This document shows positions 43,701 through 57,000 of a stretch of 64,000 nt of DNA, one piece after another. Under the pieces are notes generated by a model that made no database searches, was not told the origin of the DNA, and saw only the letters and a program-made list of their open reading frames with translations. The stretch covers positions 62,001-126,000 of the forward strand of contig JAKZAN010000065.1 of NCBI GenBank assembly GCA_023053545.1. Reading direction: 5' to 3'. The number at the start of each line of letters is the position of its first letter. Position 1 is the stretch's first letter. This stretch comes from Lepidurus packardi (lineage: Eukaryota; Arthropoda; Branchiopoda; Notostraca; Triopsidae). The position numbers and the translations under genes were made by a program.

Positions 43701-46700
43701 ATTCCTTACGGACTGAATTAATTCCTTACGGATTTAATTAATTCCTTACGGAATTAATTAATTCCTTACGGACTTAATTAATTCCTTACGGACTTGATAA
43801 ATTCCTTACGGACTTGATAAATTCCTTACGGACTTAATTAATTCCTTACGGACTGAATTAATTCTTTAGGATTGATTGAATTCCTTTCTTACTGAATTAA
43901 TTCCTTATGGACTGAATTAATTCCTTACGGATTTAATTAATTCCTTACGGACTTAATTAATTCGTTGCGGACTGAATTAATTCCTTACGGACTGAATTAA
44001 TTCCTTACGGACTGAATTAATTCTTTACGGACTGAATTAATTCATTACGGACTGAATTAATTTCTTACGGACTTAATTAATTCCTTACGGACTGAACAAA
44101 TTCCTTACGGACTTAATTTTTTTTCCTTTACGGACTGAATTAATTCATTACGGACTGAATTAATTCCTTACGGACTTAATTAATTCCTTACGGACTAAAC
44201 ATATTCCTTACGGACTTAATTACTCCTTACGGACTTAATTAATTCGTTACGGACTTAATAAATTCCTTACGGACTTAATTAATTCCTTACGGACTGAATT
44301 AATTCTTTAGGATTGATTGAATTCCTTTCTTACTGAATTAATTCCTTATGGACTGAATTAATTCCTTACGGATTTAATTAATTCCTTACGGACTTAATTA
44401 ATTCCATACGGACTTAATTAATTCGTTGCGGACTGAATTAATTCCTTACGGACTGAATTAATTCCTTACGGACTGAATTAATTCTTTACGGGCTGAAGTA
44501 ATTCATTACGGACTTAATTAATTCCTTACGGACTGAATTAATTCTTTAGGATTGATTGAATTCCTTTTTTACTGAATTAATTCCTTACGGACTGAATTAA
44601 TTCCTTACGGATTTAATTAATTCCTTACGGACTTAATTAATTCCTTACGGACTTACTTAATTCCTTACGGACTTGATAAATTCCTTACGGACTTAATTAT
44701 ATCCTTACGGACTGAATTAATTCTTTAGGATTGATTGAATTCCTTTCTTACTGAATTAATTCCTTATGGACTGAATTAATTCCTTACGGATTTAATTAAT
44801 TCCTTACGGACTTAATTAATTCCTTACGGACTGAACAAATTCCTTACGGACTTAATAAATTCCTTACGGACTGAATTAATTCCTTACGGACTGAATTCAT
44901 TAATTACAGACTGAATTATTCCTTTACGGACTGAATTAATTCCATGGGGACTGAATTAATTCCTTACGGACTTAATTAATTCATTACGGACTTAATTATT
45001 TCCTTACGGACTGAACAAATTCCTTACGGACTTAATTAATTCCTTACGGACTGAACAAATTCCTTACGGAATTAATAAATTCCTTACGGAATGAATTAAT
45101 TCCTTACGGACTGAATTAATTCCTTACGGACTGAATTAATTCTTTACGGACTGAATTAATTCATTACGGACTGAATTAATTTCTTACGGACTTAATTAAT
45201 TCCTTACGGACTGAACATATTCCTTACGGACTTAATTAACTCCTTACGGACTTAATTAATTTTTTAAGGACTGAATTAATTCCTTACAGACTGAATTAAT
45301 TTTTTACGGACTTAATTAATTCCTTACGGACTGCACAAATTCCATACGGACTTAATAAATTCCTTACGGACTTAATTAATTCCTTACGGACTGAATTAAT
45401 TCTTTAGGATTGATTGAATTCCATTCTTACTGAATTAATTCCTTACGGACTGAATTAATTCCTTACGGATTTACTTAATTCCTTACGGACTGAATTAATT
45501 CCTTACTGACTGAATTAATTCTTTAGGATTGATTGAATTCCTTTCTTACTGAATTAATTCCTTACGGACTAAATTAGTTCCTTACGGATTTAATTAATTC
45601 CTTACGGAATGAATTAATTCCCTACGGACTTAATTAATTCATTTCGGACTGAATTAATTCCCTACGGACTTAATTAATTCATTTCGGACTGAATTAATTC
45701 CTTACGGACTGAATTAATTCCTTACGGACTGAATTAGTACCTTACGGACTGAATTAATTCTTTATGATTGATTGAATTCCTTACTTACTGAATTAGTTAA
45801 CTACTTACGGACTGTATTAATTCTTTACGGACTGAATTATTTCCTTACGGACTTAATTAATTCCTTACGGACTTAATTAATTCCTGACGTACTGAATTAA
45901 TTCCTTACGGACTGAATTAATTCCTTACGGACTGAATTAATTCCTTGTGGACTGAAATAATTGCTTACGGACTGAATTAATTCCTTACGGACTGAACTAA
46001 TTCCTTACGGACTTAATTAATTCCTTACGGACTGCACAAATTCCTTACGGACTTAATAAATTCCTGACGGACTTAATTAATTCCTTACGGACTGAATTAA
46101 TTCTTTAGGATTGATTGAATTCCATTCTTACTGAATTAATTCCTTACGGAATGAATTAATTCCTTACGGATTTAATAAATTCCTTACGGACTTAATTAAT
46201 TCCTTACGGACTGAATTAATTCTTTAGGATTGATTGAATTGTATTCTTACTGAATTAATTCCTTACGGAATGAATTAATTCCTTACGGATTTAATTAATT
46301 CTTTACGGACTTAATTAATTCCTTACGGACTTAATTAATTCCTTACGGACTTGATAAATTCCTTACGGACTTAATTAATTCCTTACGGACTGAATTAATT
46401 CTTTAGGATTGATTGAATTCCTTTCTTACTGAATTAATTCCTTATGGACTGAATTAATTCCTTACGGATTTAATTAATTCCTTACGGACTTAATTAATTC
46501 GTTGCGGACTGAATTAATTCCTTACGGACTGAATTAATTCATTACGGACTGAATTATTTCTTTACGGGCTGAAGTAATTCATTACGTACTTAATTAATTC
46601 CTTACGGACTGAATTAATTCTTTAGGATTGATTGAATTCCTTTCTTACTGAATTAATTCCTTACGGACTGAATTAATTCCTTACGGACTGAATTAATTCT

Positions 46701-49700
46701 TTAGGATTGATTGAATTCCTTTCTTACTGAATTAATTCCTTACGGACTGAATTAATTCCTTACGGATTTAATTAATTCCTTACGCAATTAATTAATTCCT
46801 TACGGACTTGATAAATTCCTTACGGACTTGATAAATTCCTTACGGACTTGATAAATTCCTTACGGACTTAATTAATTCCTTACGGACTGAATTAATTCTT
46901 TAGGATTGATTGAATTCCTTTCTTACTGAATTAATTCCTTATGGACTGAATTAATTCCTTACGGATTTAATTAATTCCTTACGGACTTAATTAATTCGTT
47001 GCGGACTGAATTAATTCCTTACGGACTGAATTAATTCCTCACGGACTGAATTAATTCTTTACGGACTGAATTAATTCATTACGGACTGAATTAATTTCTT
47101 ACGGACTTAATTAATTCCTTACGGACTGAACAAATTCCTTACGGACTTAATTTTTTTTCCTTTACGGACTGAATTAATTCATTACGGACTTAATTAAATC
47201 CTTACCGACTTAATTAATTCCTTACGGAATGAATTAATTCCTTACGGACTGAATTAATTCTTTATGATTGAATGAATTCCTTACTTACTGAATTAGTTAG
47301 TTACGTACTGAATTAATTCCTTACGGACTGAATTAACTACTTACGGACTGAACTAATCCATTACGGACTGAATAAATTCCTTGGGGACTGAATTAATTCC
47401 TTACGGACTTAATTAATTCATTACGGACTTAATTATTTCCTTACGGAATGAATTAATTCCTTACGGACTGAACAAATTCCTTACGGACTGAATTAATTCC
47501 TATTGGACTGAATTAATTCTTCACGGACTGAATTAATTCCTTACGGACTGAACATATTCCTTACGGACTTAATTAACTCCTTACGGACTTAATTAATTCT
47601 TTACGGACTGAATTAATTCCTTACGGATTGAATTAATTTTTTACGGACTTAATTAATTCCTTACGGACTTAATTAATTCCTTACGGACTGCACAAATTCC
47701 TTACGGACTGAATTAATTCTTTAGGATTGATTGAATTCCATTCTTACTGAATTAATTCCTTACGGACTGAATTAATTCCTTACGGATTTAATTAATTCCT
47801 TACGGACTTAATTAATTCCTTACGGACTTAATTAATTCCTTACGGACTTGATAAATTCATTACGGACTGAATTAATTCTTTACGGGCTGAAGTAATTCTT
47901 TACGGACTTAATTAATTCCTTACGGATTGAATTAATTCTTTAGGATTGATTGAATTCCTTTCTTACTGAATTAATTCCTTACGGACTGAATTAATTCCTT
48001 ACGGATTTAATTAATTCCTTACGGAATTAATTAATTCCTTACGGACTTAATTAATTCCTTACGGACTTGATAAATTCCTTACGGACTTGATAAATTCCTT
48101 ACGGACTTAATTAATTCCTTACGGACTGAATTAATTCTTTAGGATTGATTGAATTCCTTTCTTACTGAATTAATTCCTTATGGACTGAATTAATTCCTTA
48201 CGGATTTAATTAATTCCTTACGGACTTAATTAATTCGTTGCGGACTGAATTAATTCCTTACGGACTGAATTAATTCCTTACGGACTGAATTAATTCTTTA
48301 CGGACTGAATTAATTCATTACGGACTGAATTAATTTCTTACGGACTTAATTAATTCCTTACGGACTGAACAAATTACGGACTTAATTTTTTTTCCTTTAC
48401 GGACTGAATTAATTCATTACGGATTGAATTAATTCCTTACGGACTTAATTAATTCCTTACGGACTAAACATATTCCTTACGGACTTAATTAACTCCTTAC
48501 GGACTTAATTAATTCGTTACGGACTTAATAAATTCCTTACGGACTTAATTAATTCCTTACGGACTGAATTAATTCTTTAGGATTGATTGAATTCCTTTCT
48601 TACTGAATTAATTCCTTATGGACTGAATTAATTCCTTACGGATTTAATTAATTCCTTACGGACTTAATTAATTCCATACGGACTTAATTAATTCGTTGCG
48701 GACTGAATTAATTCCTTACGGACTGAATTAATTCTTTACGGGCTGAAGTAATTCATTACGGACTTAATTAATTCCTTACGGACTGAATTAATTCTTTAGG
48801 ATTGATTGAATTCCTTTTTTACTGAATTAATTCCTTACGGACTGAATTAATTCCTTACGGATTTAATTAATTCCTTACGGACTTAATTAATTCCTTACGG
48901 ACTTAATTAATTCCTTACGGACTTGATAAATTCCTTACGGACTTAATTATATCCTTACGGACTGAATTAATTCTTTAGGATTGATTGAATTCCTTTCTTA
49001 CTGAATTAATTCCTTATGGACTGAATTAATTCCTTACGGATTTAATTAATTCCTTACGGACTTAATTAATTCCTTACGGACTGAACAAATTCCTTACGGA
49101 CTTAATTAATTCCTTACGGACTGAATTAATTCCTTACGGACTGAATTAATTCTTTACGGACTGAATTAATTCATTACGGACTGAATTAATTCCTTACGGA
49201 CATAATTAATTCCTTACGGACTGAACTTATTCCTTACGGACTTAATTAACTCCTTACGGACTTAATTAATTCTTTACGGACTTAATTAATTCTTTACGGA
49301 CTGAATTAATTCCTTACGGACTGAATTAATTTTTTACGGACTTAATTAATTCCTTACGGACTGAACAAATTCCTTACGGACTTAATAAATTCCTTACGGA
49401 CTTAATTAATTCCTTACTGACTGAATTAATTCTTTAGGATTGATTGAATTCCTTTCTTACTGAATTAATTCCTTACGGACTGAATTAATTCCTTACGGAT
49501 TTAATTAATTCCTTACGGACTTAATTAATTCCTTACGGACTAAATTAATTCCTTACGGACTGAATTAATTCTTTAGGATTGATTGAATTCCTTTCTTACT
49601 GAATTAATTCCTTATGGACTGAATTAATTCCTTATGGAATGAATTAATTCCTTACGGATTTAATTAATTCCTTACGGACTTAATTAATTCGTTGCGGACT

Positions 49701-50634
49701 GAATTAATTCCTTACGGACTGAATTAATTCCTTACGGACTGAATTAATTCTTTCGGACTGAATTAATTCATTACGGACTGAATTAATTTCTTACGGACTT
49801 AATTAATTCCTTACGGACTGAACAAATTCCTTACGGACTTAATTTTTTTTCCTTTACGGACTGAATTAATTCATTACGGACTGAATTAATTCCTTACGGA
49901 CTTAATTAATTCCTTACGGACTTAATTAATTCTTTACGGACTGAAATAATTCCTTACGGACTGAATTAATTCGTTACGGACTTAATTAATACTTTACGGA
50001 CTGAATTAATTCCTTACGGACTGAATTAATTCCTTACGGACTTAATTTTTTTTCCTTTACGGACTGAATTAATTCATTACGGACTGAATTAATTCCTTAC
50101 GGACTTAATTAATTCCTTACGGACTGAACAAATTCCTTACGGACTTAATTAATTCCTTACGGACTTAATTAATTCATTACGGACTGAAATAATTCCTTAC
50201 GGACTGAATTAATTCCTTACGGACTTAATTAATACTTTACGGACTGAATTAATTCCTTACGGACTGAATTAATTCCTTACGGACTGAATTAATTCTTTCG
50301 GACTGAATTAATTCATTACGGACTGAATTAATTTCTTACGGACTTAATTAATTCCTTACGGACTGAACAAATTCCTTACGGACTTAATTTTTTTTCCTTT
50401 ACGGACTGAATTAATTCATTACGGACAGAATTAATTCCTTACGGACTTAATTAATTCTTTACGGACTGAAATAATTCCTTACGGACTGAATTAATTCCTT
50501 ACGGACTTAATTAATACTTTACGGACTGAATTAATTCCTTACGGACTGAATTAATTCCTTACGGACTTAATTAATTCCTTACGGACTTAATTAATTCCTT
50601 ACGGACTGAACAAATTCCTTACGGACTTAATAAA
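37742..50634 (+). repeat. 20-bp tandem satellite, block 4
   Basis: 12.9 kb of satellite between copies 3 and 4. The first monomers match those after copies 2 and 4. Rare markers recur in similar order with different spacing, for example the TTTTTTAAGG monomer at about 40401, 42234 and 45266, showing repeated large duplications with later gains and losses. A short tandem expansion of a roughly 120-bp unit (TTCTTTAGG marker, EcoRI site, GGAATGAATT, ATTTAATAAA) lies at 41290-41600. Deletion-type junctions are seen near 45798 (TTAGTTAACTACTTACGG) and 48374 (GAACAAATTACGG). No coding potential is seen. Confidence 0.98.
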
Positions 50635-52139
50635 AGCATTCTCAATGCTTGCCTCCAATTTTTTGGTAGTTTCGTTAAAATGTTATAATGTACCATGTCT
50701 TTGCCTTGGCTAGTTTTCGGTGTTTTTCTTAGAATCTCCTCTATTTCCCATTCTTTAAAAGGTGTATCAAACTCAGTCGTGCTGTTTATATCGCCTATCA
50801 TGTTATCTATTTCAAACTGCATGTGGAATATCTCCGCTTCATTTGCCTCAGTTTCCGGCTCCTCACTTTGTATCTTGGCGAAATGCTCCACCAGCATTCC
50901 TGCTTTCTCTTCGTTTTGTTGTGTACACTTTCCCCCTGAGTTGAGTTTTACCCTATCTATATTTTCCATTGGTACTCCTTCCATTCTTCTTATTAGCTCC
51001 CACATTTGTTTTGTTGTTGTTTGCTTTCCTAGGCCCTCCACCTTCGACTTCCAGTGGGTTCTTTTCGTTTCCTGTGTGACTCTCTTGCCAATTGCTTTGT
51101 ATTTTTTGTATTCTGTCAGGGTTTCAGCGTTGGGGTTTCGTTTTAATATTCTATACTTCGCTCGCATGATGCTTATTGCTTCGCTGCAATTTTCATCCCA
51201 CCACGGTTTCCGTATTCTACGTTGGCTCCCTTTTGTGTTATTTTCCCTGCTTGTCCCCTCTCTCCAGGGTATATGCTTCTTAGTGATTTTTAGGAGTGTA
51301 TCTATAAAACGCTTGTATCGTTCCTCTACCCTTCCCTATCGCACTCCCTTTTCTATGTCTGTTTCCTCCATTTCTCTGCTCCACTCCTCCCAATTCGATT
51401 TCTTAAAATTCCATCGCGGGGTCGTTTCTCTAATAACCAACCCCGTTGCTCCTTCTACTTCGAGTATGATTGGGAAATGGTCGCTTTGTAGCATTGCCCC
51501 TATATTGACTCGCGTCTTGTCGTGCATGTTTGCTGTCGTAAACACTAGGTCAATGGTGGTGAGCGCCCCTCTATCAGTTGTGTGTGTACCAACGCCCTTT
51601 GGGGAAGCTAGTACTAAGTTTCCCCATTCTTCTAAAAACGAGAATAAAATATTCCCTCTGGTATTGTTAAAATCCTTTCCGTTCCATAAATTATGGTGTG
51701 AACTAAAATCTCCAAACATAAGACATTTCTCATCGTGGCCGATTTGAGACAAATAAAATTCATATTCTTGTTTTGTTATTTTTTTCCCTGTTTGCACTTG
51801 TAGGTACATGCCGACTAGATATATATCCTGTTTTTCCCACTTTGCCTTCACACATCCTACCTCCAGTACTCCGTTTACGAAGGGTTCCATTGGTAGCCAG
51901 TCGATTTGCATTCCACTTTTCACATAAAATAAAATTCCCCCTCCTCTCTTATGAGGTCTGTCTTTTCTATAGCATTCGTACCCAGCGATTACAGCTTTCC
52001 TCCCCTCTTTCAACAACGTTTCACATATAAAAATAACATCTGGGGTCTGTTGCATCTCACTAATGTATGCACATAAGCTGCTAAGATGCTGCGTGATGCT
52101 TCGTGCATTCCACACTAGGATTTTTATAGAGCTCCCCAT
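50619..52139 (-). pseudogene. LINE ORF2 endonuclease, nonsense-interrupted (copy 4)
   Basis: Carries the same amber codon as copy 3 in place of Trp268 (bases 51336-51338), the same Ser in place of catalytic Asn146, and Ser at 248. The endonuclease domain is contained in the 267-codon upstream piece but should be catalytically dead. One further change, G at 50732, is synonymous (a Leu codon) and is shared with copy 5, not copy 3. The satellite-supplied TAA at 50619 ends the frame, as in all copies. Identity of the lesions in copies 3 and 4 means they were inherited through duplication, not acquired separately. Without selection both copies are expected to decay. Confidence 0.9.
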
Positions 52140-53512
52140 TCAAACAATATTGTAATTAGTTCTCCCTCCCTTATTAGCTCTTTTCCCAAACATAAAAACT
52201 GCCTACCTTTCTCTTCCCAGCTACTTTCGTTTAAAATTATTGGGATAATCCTTCTGATTACCTTCTGTATTATTGTCCGAATTACCCCTGGTTTTCCCCT
52301 TACCTCGCAGTTGTCAATGTCATTGTGACCATTTCCTTGTTCTTTTTGCTTTCCTAGCCTGCTTGTTTCTGCTTGCGGTGGTCTTTTGCTACCATCCTCC
52401 GTCGTAACCTTCTTCGTCCCTGCGGCTATCTCCCTGTACGTGAGTCTCTGTGTGCCTGTGCTTGTTTGCGGTATCTCTTCCGCCGCCGTCTCGACTTCTC
52501 GGGTGTCAGGTGTCTTCTTGGTCTTTGATTGGGATGGTTCTTCTTGAAGTCCTGCTTTTGCTTTTTGACCGCCCTCCATTGCCCTCTTAAAAACGGTGCA
52601 TTTTGTGTCTGCCGCTGAATTACTGCCGCGGCAGTTAGCACACGTGGGTGTCATACCCTGTATCTTCCTCATACAACTTTCAATTCTGTGGTCGTCCCCG
52701 CAGAAACCACAGCGCTGCTTGGCCGTACACACTGTACTTACGTGCCCAAACCTCTGGCATCTATAGCACCTAATTGGTTTGGGCTTAAATGGAATCACTG
52801 GAACTTTAAAGAACCCGATATTAACTTGACTAGGCAGTTCATTTCCTTCAAATGTAACGTGGTATGCCCCTGTGGCAAACTTGTCGCTCTCTCGGAAGCT
52901 ATACAATGTTCTGACTGAGTATAGACCCATTATATTCTGCTCCATAATCTCCTCTCTGGATGTACCCCATATTTTGACTATCCCGTGCTGCAGCACTAGG
53001 GGCTTAGCCATCCGCATATGTACCTTTCATTGCCCAATACTCTTGATTGCCAATAATTTTTCCACTATATCCGGTTGGGATGTGAAGAACAAAAGTTCCC
53101 CCCCATTGGTCACTTTTGTCTCCATTGCCGTGATCCCCAGGTTTTTAATAGCCTTTCCTAATGCAAATGGGCTGACCCCCTTAAAGTTTTTTCCCTCCTC
53201 TATCAACTTCCCCACGACTGGTCTTTTGTCCTTTGTTCCTTCTACATATTCATTGTTCTTATGCGCTTGGCTAATCACTGACACCTCTCGTTCCTCAACT
53301 ACTAAGCATTCTCCTTCCGTATTTTCCTCTGTGTCTTTCTCCACAACTTTTGCCACCTTTCCTGACCCTCCCTTTATCTTTTTCTTTGGCCTCACAGTCT
53401 TCCAACCTGGATCTTCACTGGACTGACCTTCTTCCTGCTCTACTACTAATTTCTCCTTACATCTTTTCCTGATGACAATTAAATCATCCTCGCTGGAATC
53501 CTCCATTTCCAT
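52124..53512 (-). pseudogene. LINE ORF1 gag-like protein, nonsense-interrupted (copy 4)
   Basis: Has the same opal codon at Trp162 (bases 53027-53029) as copy 3. The later frame is open and keeps the complete first and second zinc knuckles. A private substitution replaces Pro with Leu in the hydrophilic region after the knuckles (residue 386 of the 462-residue frame). The ATG used is at 53512; an in-frame TAG lies a few codons upstream. A product started from Met166 (53017) would include the knuckles, but no evidence for such re-initiation exists in the sequence. Confidence 0.9.
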
Positions 53513-54057
53513 TAGCAACACCTAAGACGTAAACCAGAACAAAAAAACTATCACTGTAACCGTAACGAACAGAACAAACCCGTAACCAATGCCCAAGCGC
53601 GTCGCGTCACGTGTCGTGATGTCAAGCCACGCCCGTCACAGTCCGGATGATAGCGTGCTCGTGCCACACCTTGCCACGTCAACACGCTAGCACTCGAAAA
53701 CAAATTTCCTTCCCTTTATACAGTTAAACAATCAGACACACTTTGTTAAACATAAATCACACACCAACGAAAAACCCACACCACAAATATACACTTCCAA
53801 AAACACTATAACCGAAAAAATAACCCACCAGCTGTTTACAGCTGCCTGGTCACAACTGTCCCAATATTAACACTCTCTCTCTCTAATAAACGACTAACAA
53901 AACAACAATTGTAACAATAAATCAACTAATACACAACTTCTATATCACCACGAACAAAAACTATGTATCTGCTACTAATTTTAGTGACTTTTTTCCTTGA
54001 TAACTCGCACTGCATGTAAGACACGTCTATCCTGGTGTATATTCCGGTCTTCATCTG
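53513..54057 (-). promoter_or_regulatory. LINE 5' UTR with probable internal DPE-type promoter (copy 4)
   Basis: 545-nt leader with AGACGTGT on the minus strand at 54028-54021. It shares the copy-3 variants near 53727, 53738 and 53779, and has one private change in the spacer between the paired CAGCTG sites (TTTA for TTTG). The candidate core promoter is identical to the other copies. Confidence 0.7.
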
Positions 54058-57000
54058 TTACGGGCTGAATTAATTCCTTACGGACTGAATTAAGTCCTTA
54101 CGGACTTAATTAATTCTTTACGGACTGAATTAATTCCTAACGGACTGAATTAATTCCTTACGGACTGAACTAATTCCTTACGGACGGAATTAATTCCTTA
54201 CGTACTGAATTAATTCCTTACGGACTGAATTAATTCCTTACGGACTGAATTAATTCCTTACGGACTGAATTAATTCATTACGGACTTAATTAATTCATTT
54301 CGGACTGAATTAATTCCTTACGGACTGAATTAATTCCTTACGGACTGAATTAATTCCTTACGGACTGAATTAATTCTTAATGATTGATTGAATTCCTTAC
54401 TTACTGAATTAGTTAGTTTCGGATTGAATTAATTCCTTACGGACTGAATTAATTAATTACGGACTGAATTAATTCCTTACGGACTTAATTAATTCTTTAC
54501 GGACTGAATTAATTCCTTTCGGACTGAATTAATTCCTTACGGACTGAACTAATTCCTTACGGACGGAATTAATTCCTTACGGACTGAATTAATTCCTTAC
54601 GGAATGAATTAATTCATTACGGACTTAATTAAATCCTTACCGACTTAATTAATTCCTTACGGAATGAAATAATTCCTTACGGAATGAATTAATTCCTTAC
54701 GGAATGAATTAATTCCTTACGGAATGAATTAATTCCTTACGGAATGAATTAATTTCTTACGGACTTAATTAATTCCTTACGGCCTGATTTAATTCCTTAC
54801 AGACTGAATTAATTCCTTACGTCCTGATTTAATTCTTTACAGACTGAATTAATTCCTTATGGACTGAATTAATTCCTTACGAACTTAATTAATTCCTTAC
54901 GGACGGAATTAATTCCTTACGGACTGAATTAATTCTATACGGAATGAATTAATTCATTACGTAATTAATTAAATTCTTACCGACTTAATTAATTCCTTAC
55001 GGAATGAATTAATTCCTTACGGAATGAATTAATTCCCTACTGACTTAATTAATTCATTTCGGACTGAATTAATTCCCTACGGACTGAATTAATTCATTTC
55101 GGACTGAATTAATTCCTTACGGACTGAATTAATTCCTTACGGACTGAATTAGTACCTTACGGACTGAATTAATTCTTTATGATTGATTGAATTCCTTACT
55201 TACTGAATTAGTTAGTTACGGACTGAATTAATTCCTTACTTACTGAATTAGTTAGTTACGGACTGAATTAATTCCTTACGGACTGAATTAACTAATTACG
55301 GACTGAATTAACTACTTACGGACTGCATTAATTCTTTACGGACTGAATTATTTCCTTACGGACTTAATTAATTCCTTACGGACTTAATTAATTCCTGACG
55401 TACTGAATTAATTCCTTACGAACTGAATTAATTCTTTACGGACTGAATTAATTCCTTACGGCCTGATTCAATTCCTTACAGACTGAATTAATTCCTTTCG
55501 TCCTGATTTAATTCCTTGTGGACTGAAATAATTGCTTAAGGACTGAATTAATTCTTTACGGACTGAATTAATTTCTTACGGACTGAATTAATTCATTACG
55601 GACTTAATTAAATCCTTACCGACTTAATTATTTCCTTACGGAATGAATTAATTCCTTACGGACTGAATTAATTCTTTATGATTGAATGAATTCCTTACTT
55701 ACTGAATTACTTTGTTACGGACTGAATTAATTCCTTACGGACTGAATTAATTAATTACGGACTTAATTATTTCCTTACGGACTTAATTATTTCCTTACGG
55801 AATGAATTAATTCCTTACGGAATGAACAAATTCCTTACGGACTTATTTAATTCCTTACGGACTGAACAAATTCCTTACGGACTTAATTAATTCCTTACGG
55901 ACTGAACAAATTCCTTACGGACTTAATAAATTCCTTACGGAATGAATTAATTCCTTACGGACTGAATTAATTCTTTACGGACTGAATTAATTCATTACGG
56001 ACTGAATTAATTCCTTACGGACTTAATTAATTCCTTACGGACTGAACATATTCCTTACGGACTTAATTAACTCCTTACGGACTTAATTAATTCTTTACGG
56101 ACTGAATTAATTCCTTACGGACTGAATTAATTTTTTACGGACTTAATTAATTCCTTACGGACTGAATTAATTCCTTACGGATTTACTTAATTCCTTACGG
56201 ACTGAATTAATTCCTTACGGACTGAATTAATTCTTTACGGGCTGAAGTAATTCATTACGGACTTAATTAATTCCTTACGGACTGAATTAATTCTTTAGGA
56301 TTGATTGAATTCCTTTCTTACTGAATTAATTCCTTACGGACTAAATTAGTTCCTTACGGATTTAATTAATTCCTTACGGAATGAATTAATTCCCTACGGA
56401 CTTAATTAATTCATTTCGGACTGAATTAATTCCCTACGGACCTAATTAATTCATTTCGGACTGAATTAATTCCTTACGGACTGAATTAATTCCTTACGGA
56501 CTGAATTAGTACCTTACGGACTGAATTAATTCTTTATGATTGATTGAATTCCTTACTTACTGAATTAGTTAGTTACGGATTGAATTAATTCCTTACGGAC
56601 TGAATTAATTAATTACGGACTGAATTAACTACTTACGGACTGTATTAATTCTTTACGGACTGAATTATTTCCTTACGGACTTAATTAATTCCTTACGGAC
56701 TTAATTAATTCCTGACGTACTGAATTAATTCCTTACGGACTGAATTAATTCCTTACGGACTGAATTAATTCCTTGTGGACTGAAATAATTGCTTACGGAC
56801 TGAATTAATTCCTTACGGACTGAATCAAATCCTTACGGACTGAATTAATTCTTTACGGACTGAATTAATTCCTTACGGACTGAATTAATTCCTTACGGAC
56901 TGAACTAATTCCTTACGGACGGAATTAATTTCTTACGGACTGAATTAATTCATTACGGACTTAATTAAATCCTTACCGACTTAATAAATTCCTTACGGAA

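Larger units (their letters stand above)
50635..54057 (-). mobile_element. LINE fragment copy 4 (sister of copy 3)
   Basis: 3423 bp with the standard junctions. It carries all the inactivating changes of copy 3. Differences from copy 3 seen by eye are G for A at 50732 (synonymous in ORF2), a Pro-to-Leu change in ORF1 from A for G near 52357, and TTTACAG for TTTGCAG in the leader near 53838. The right-hand satellite flank matches copy 3 but lacks about five monomers present at 37842-37942. This shows that the flanks change length faster than the LINE changes sequence. Confidence 0.93.
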
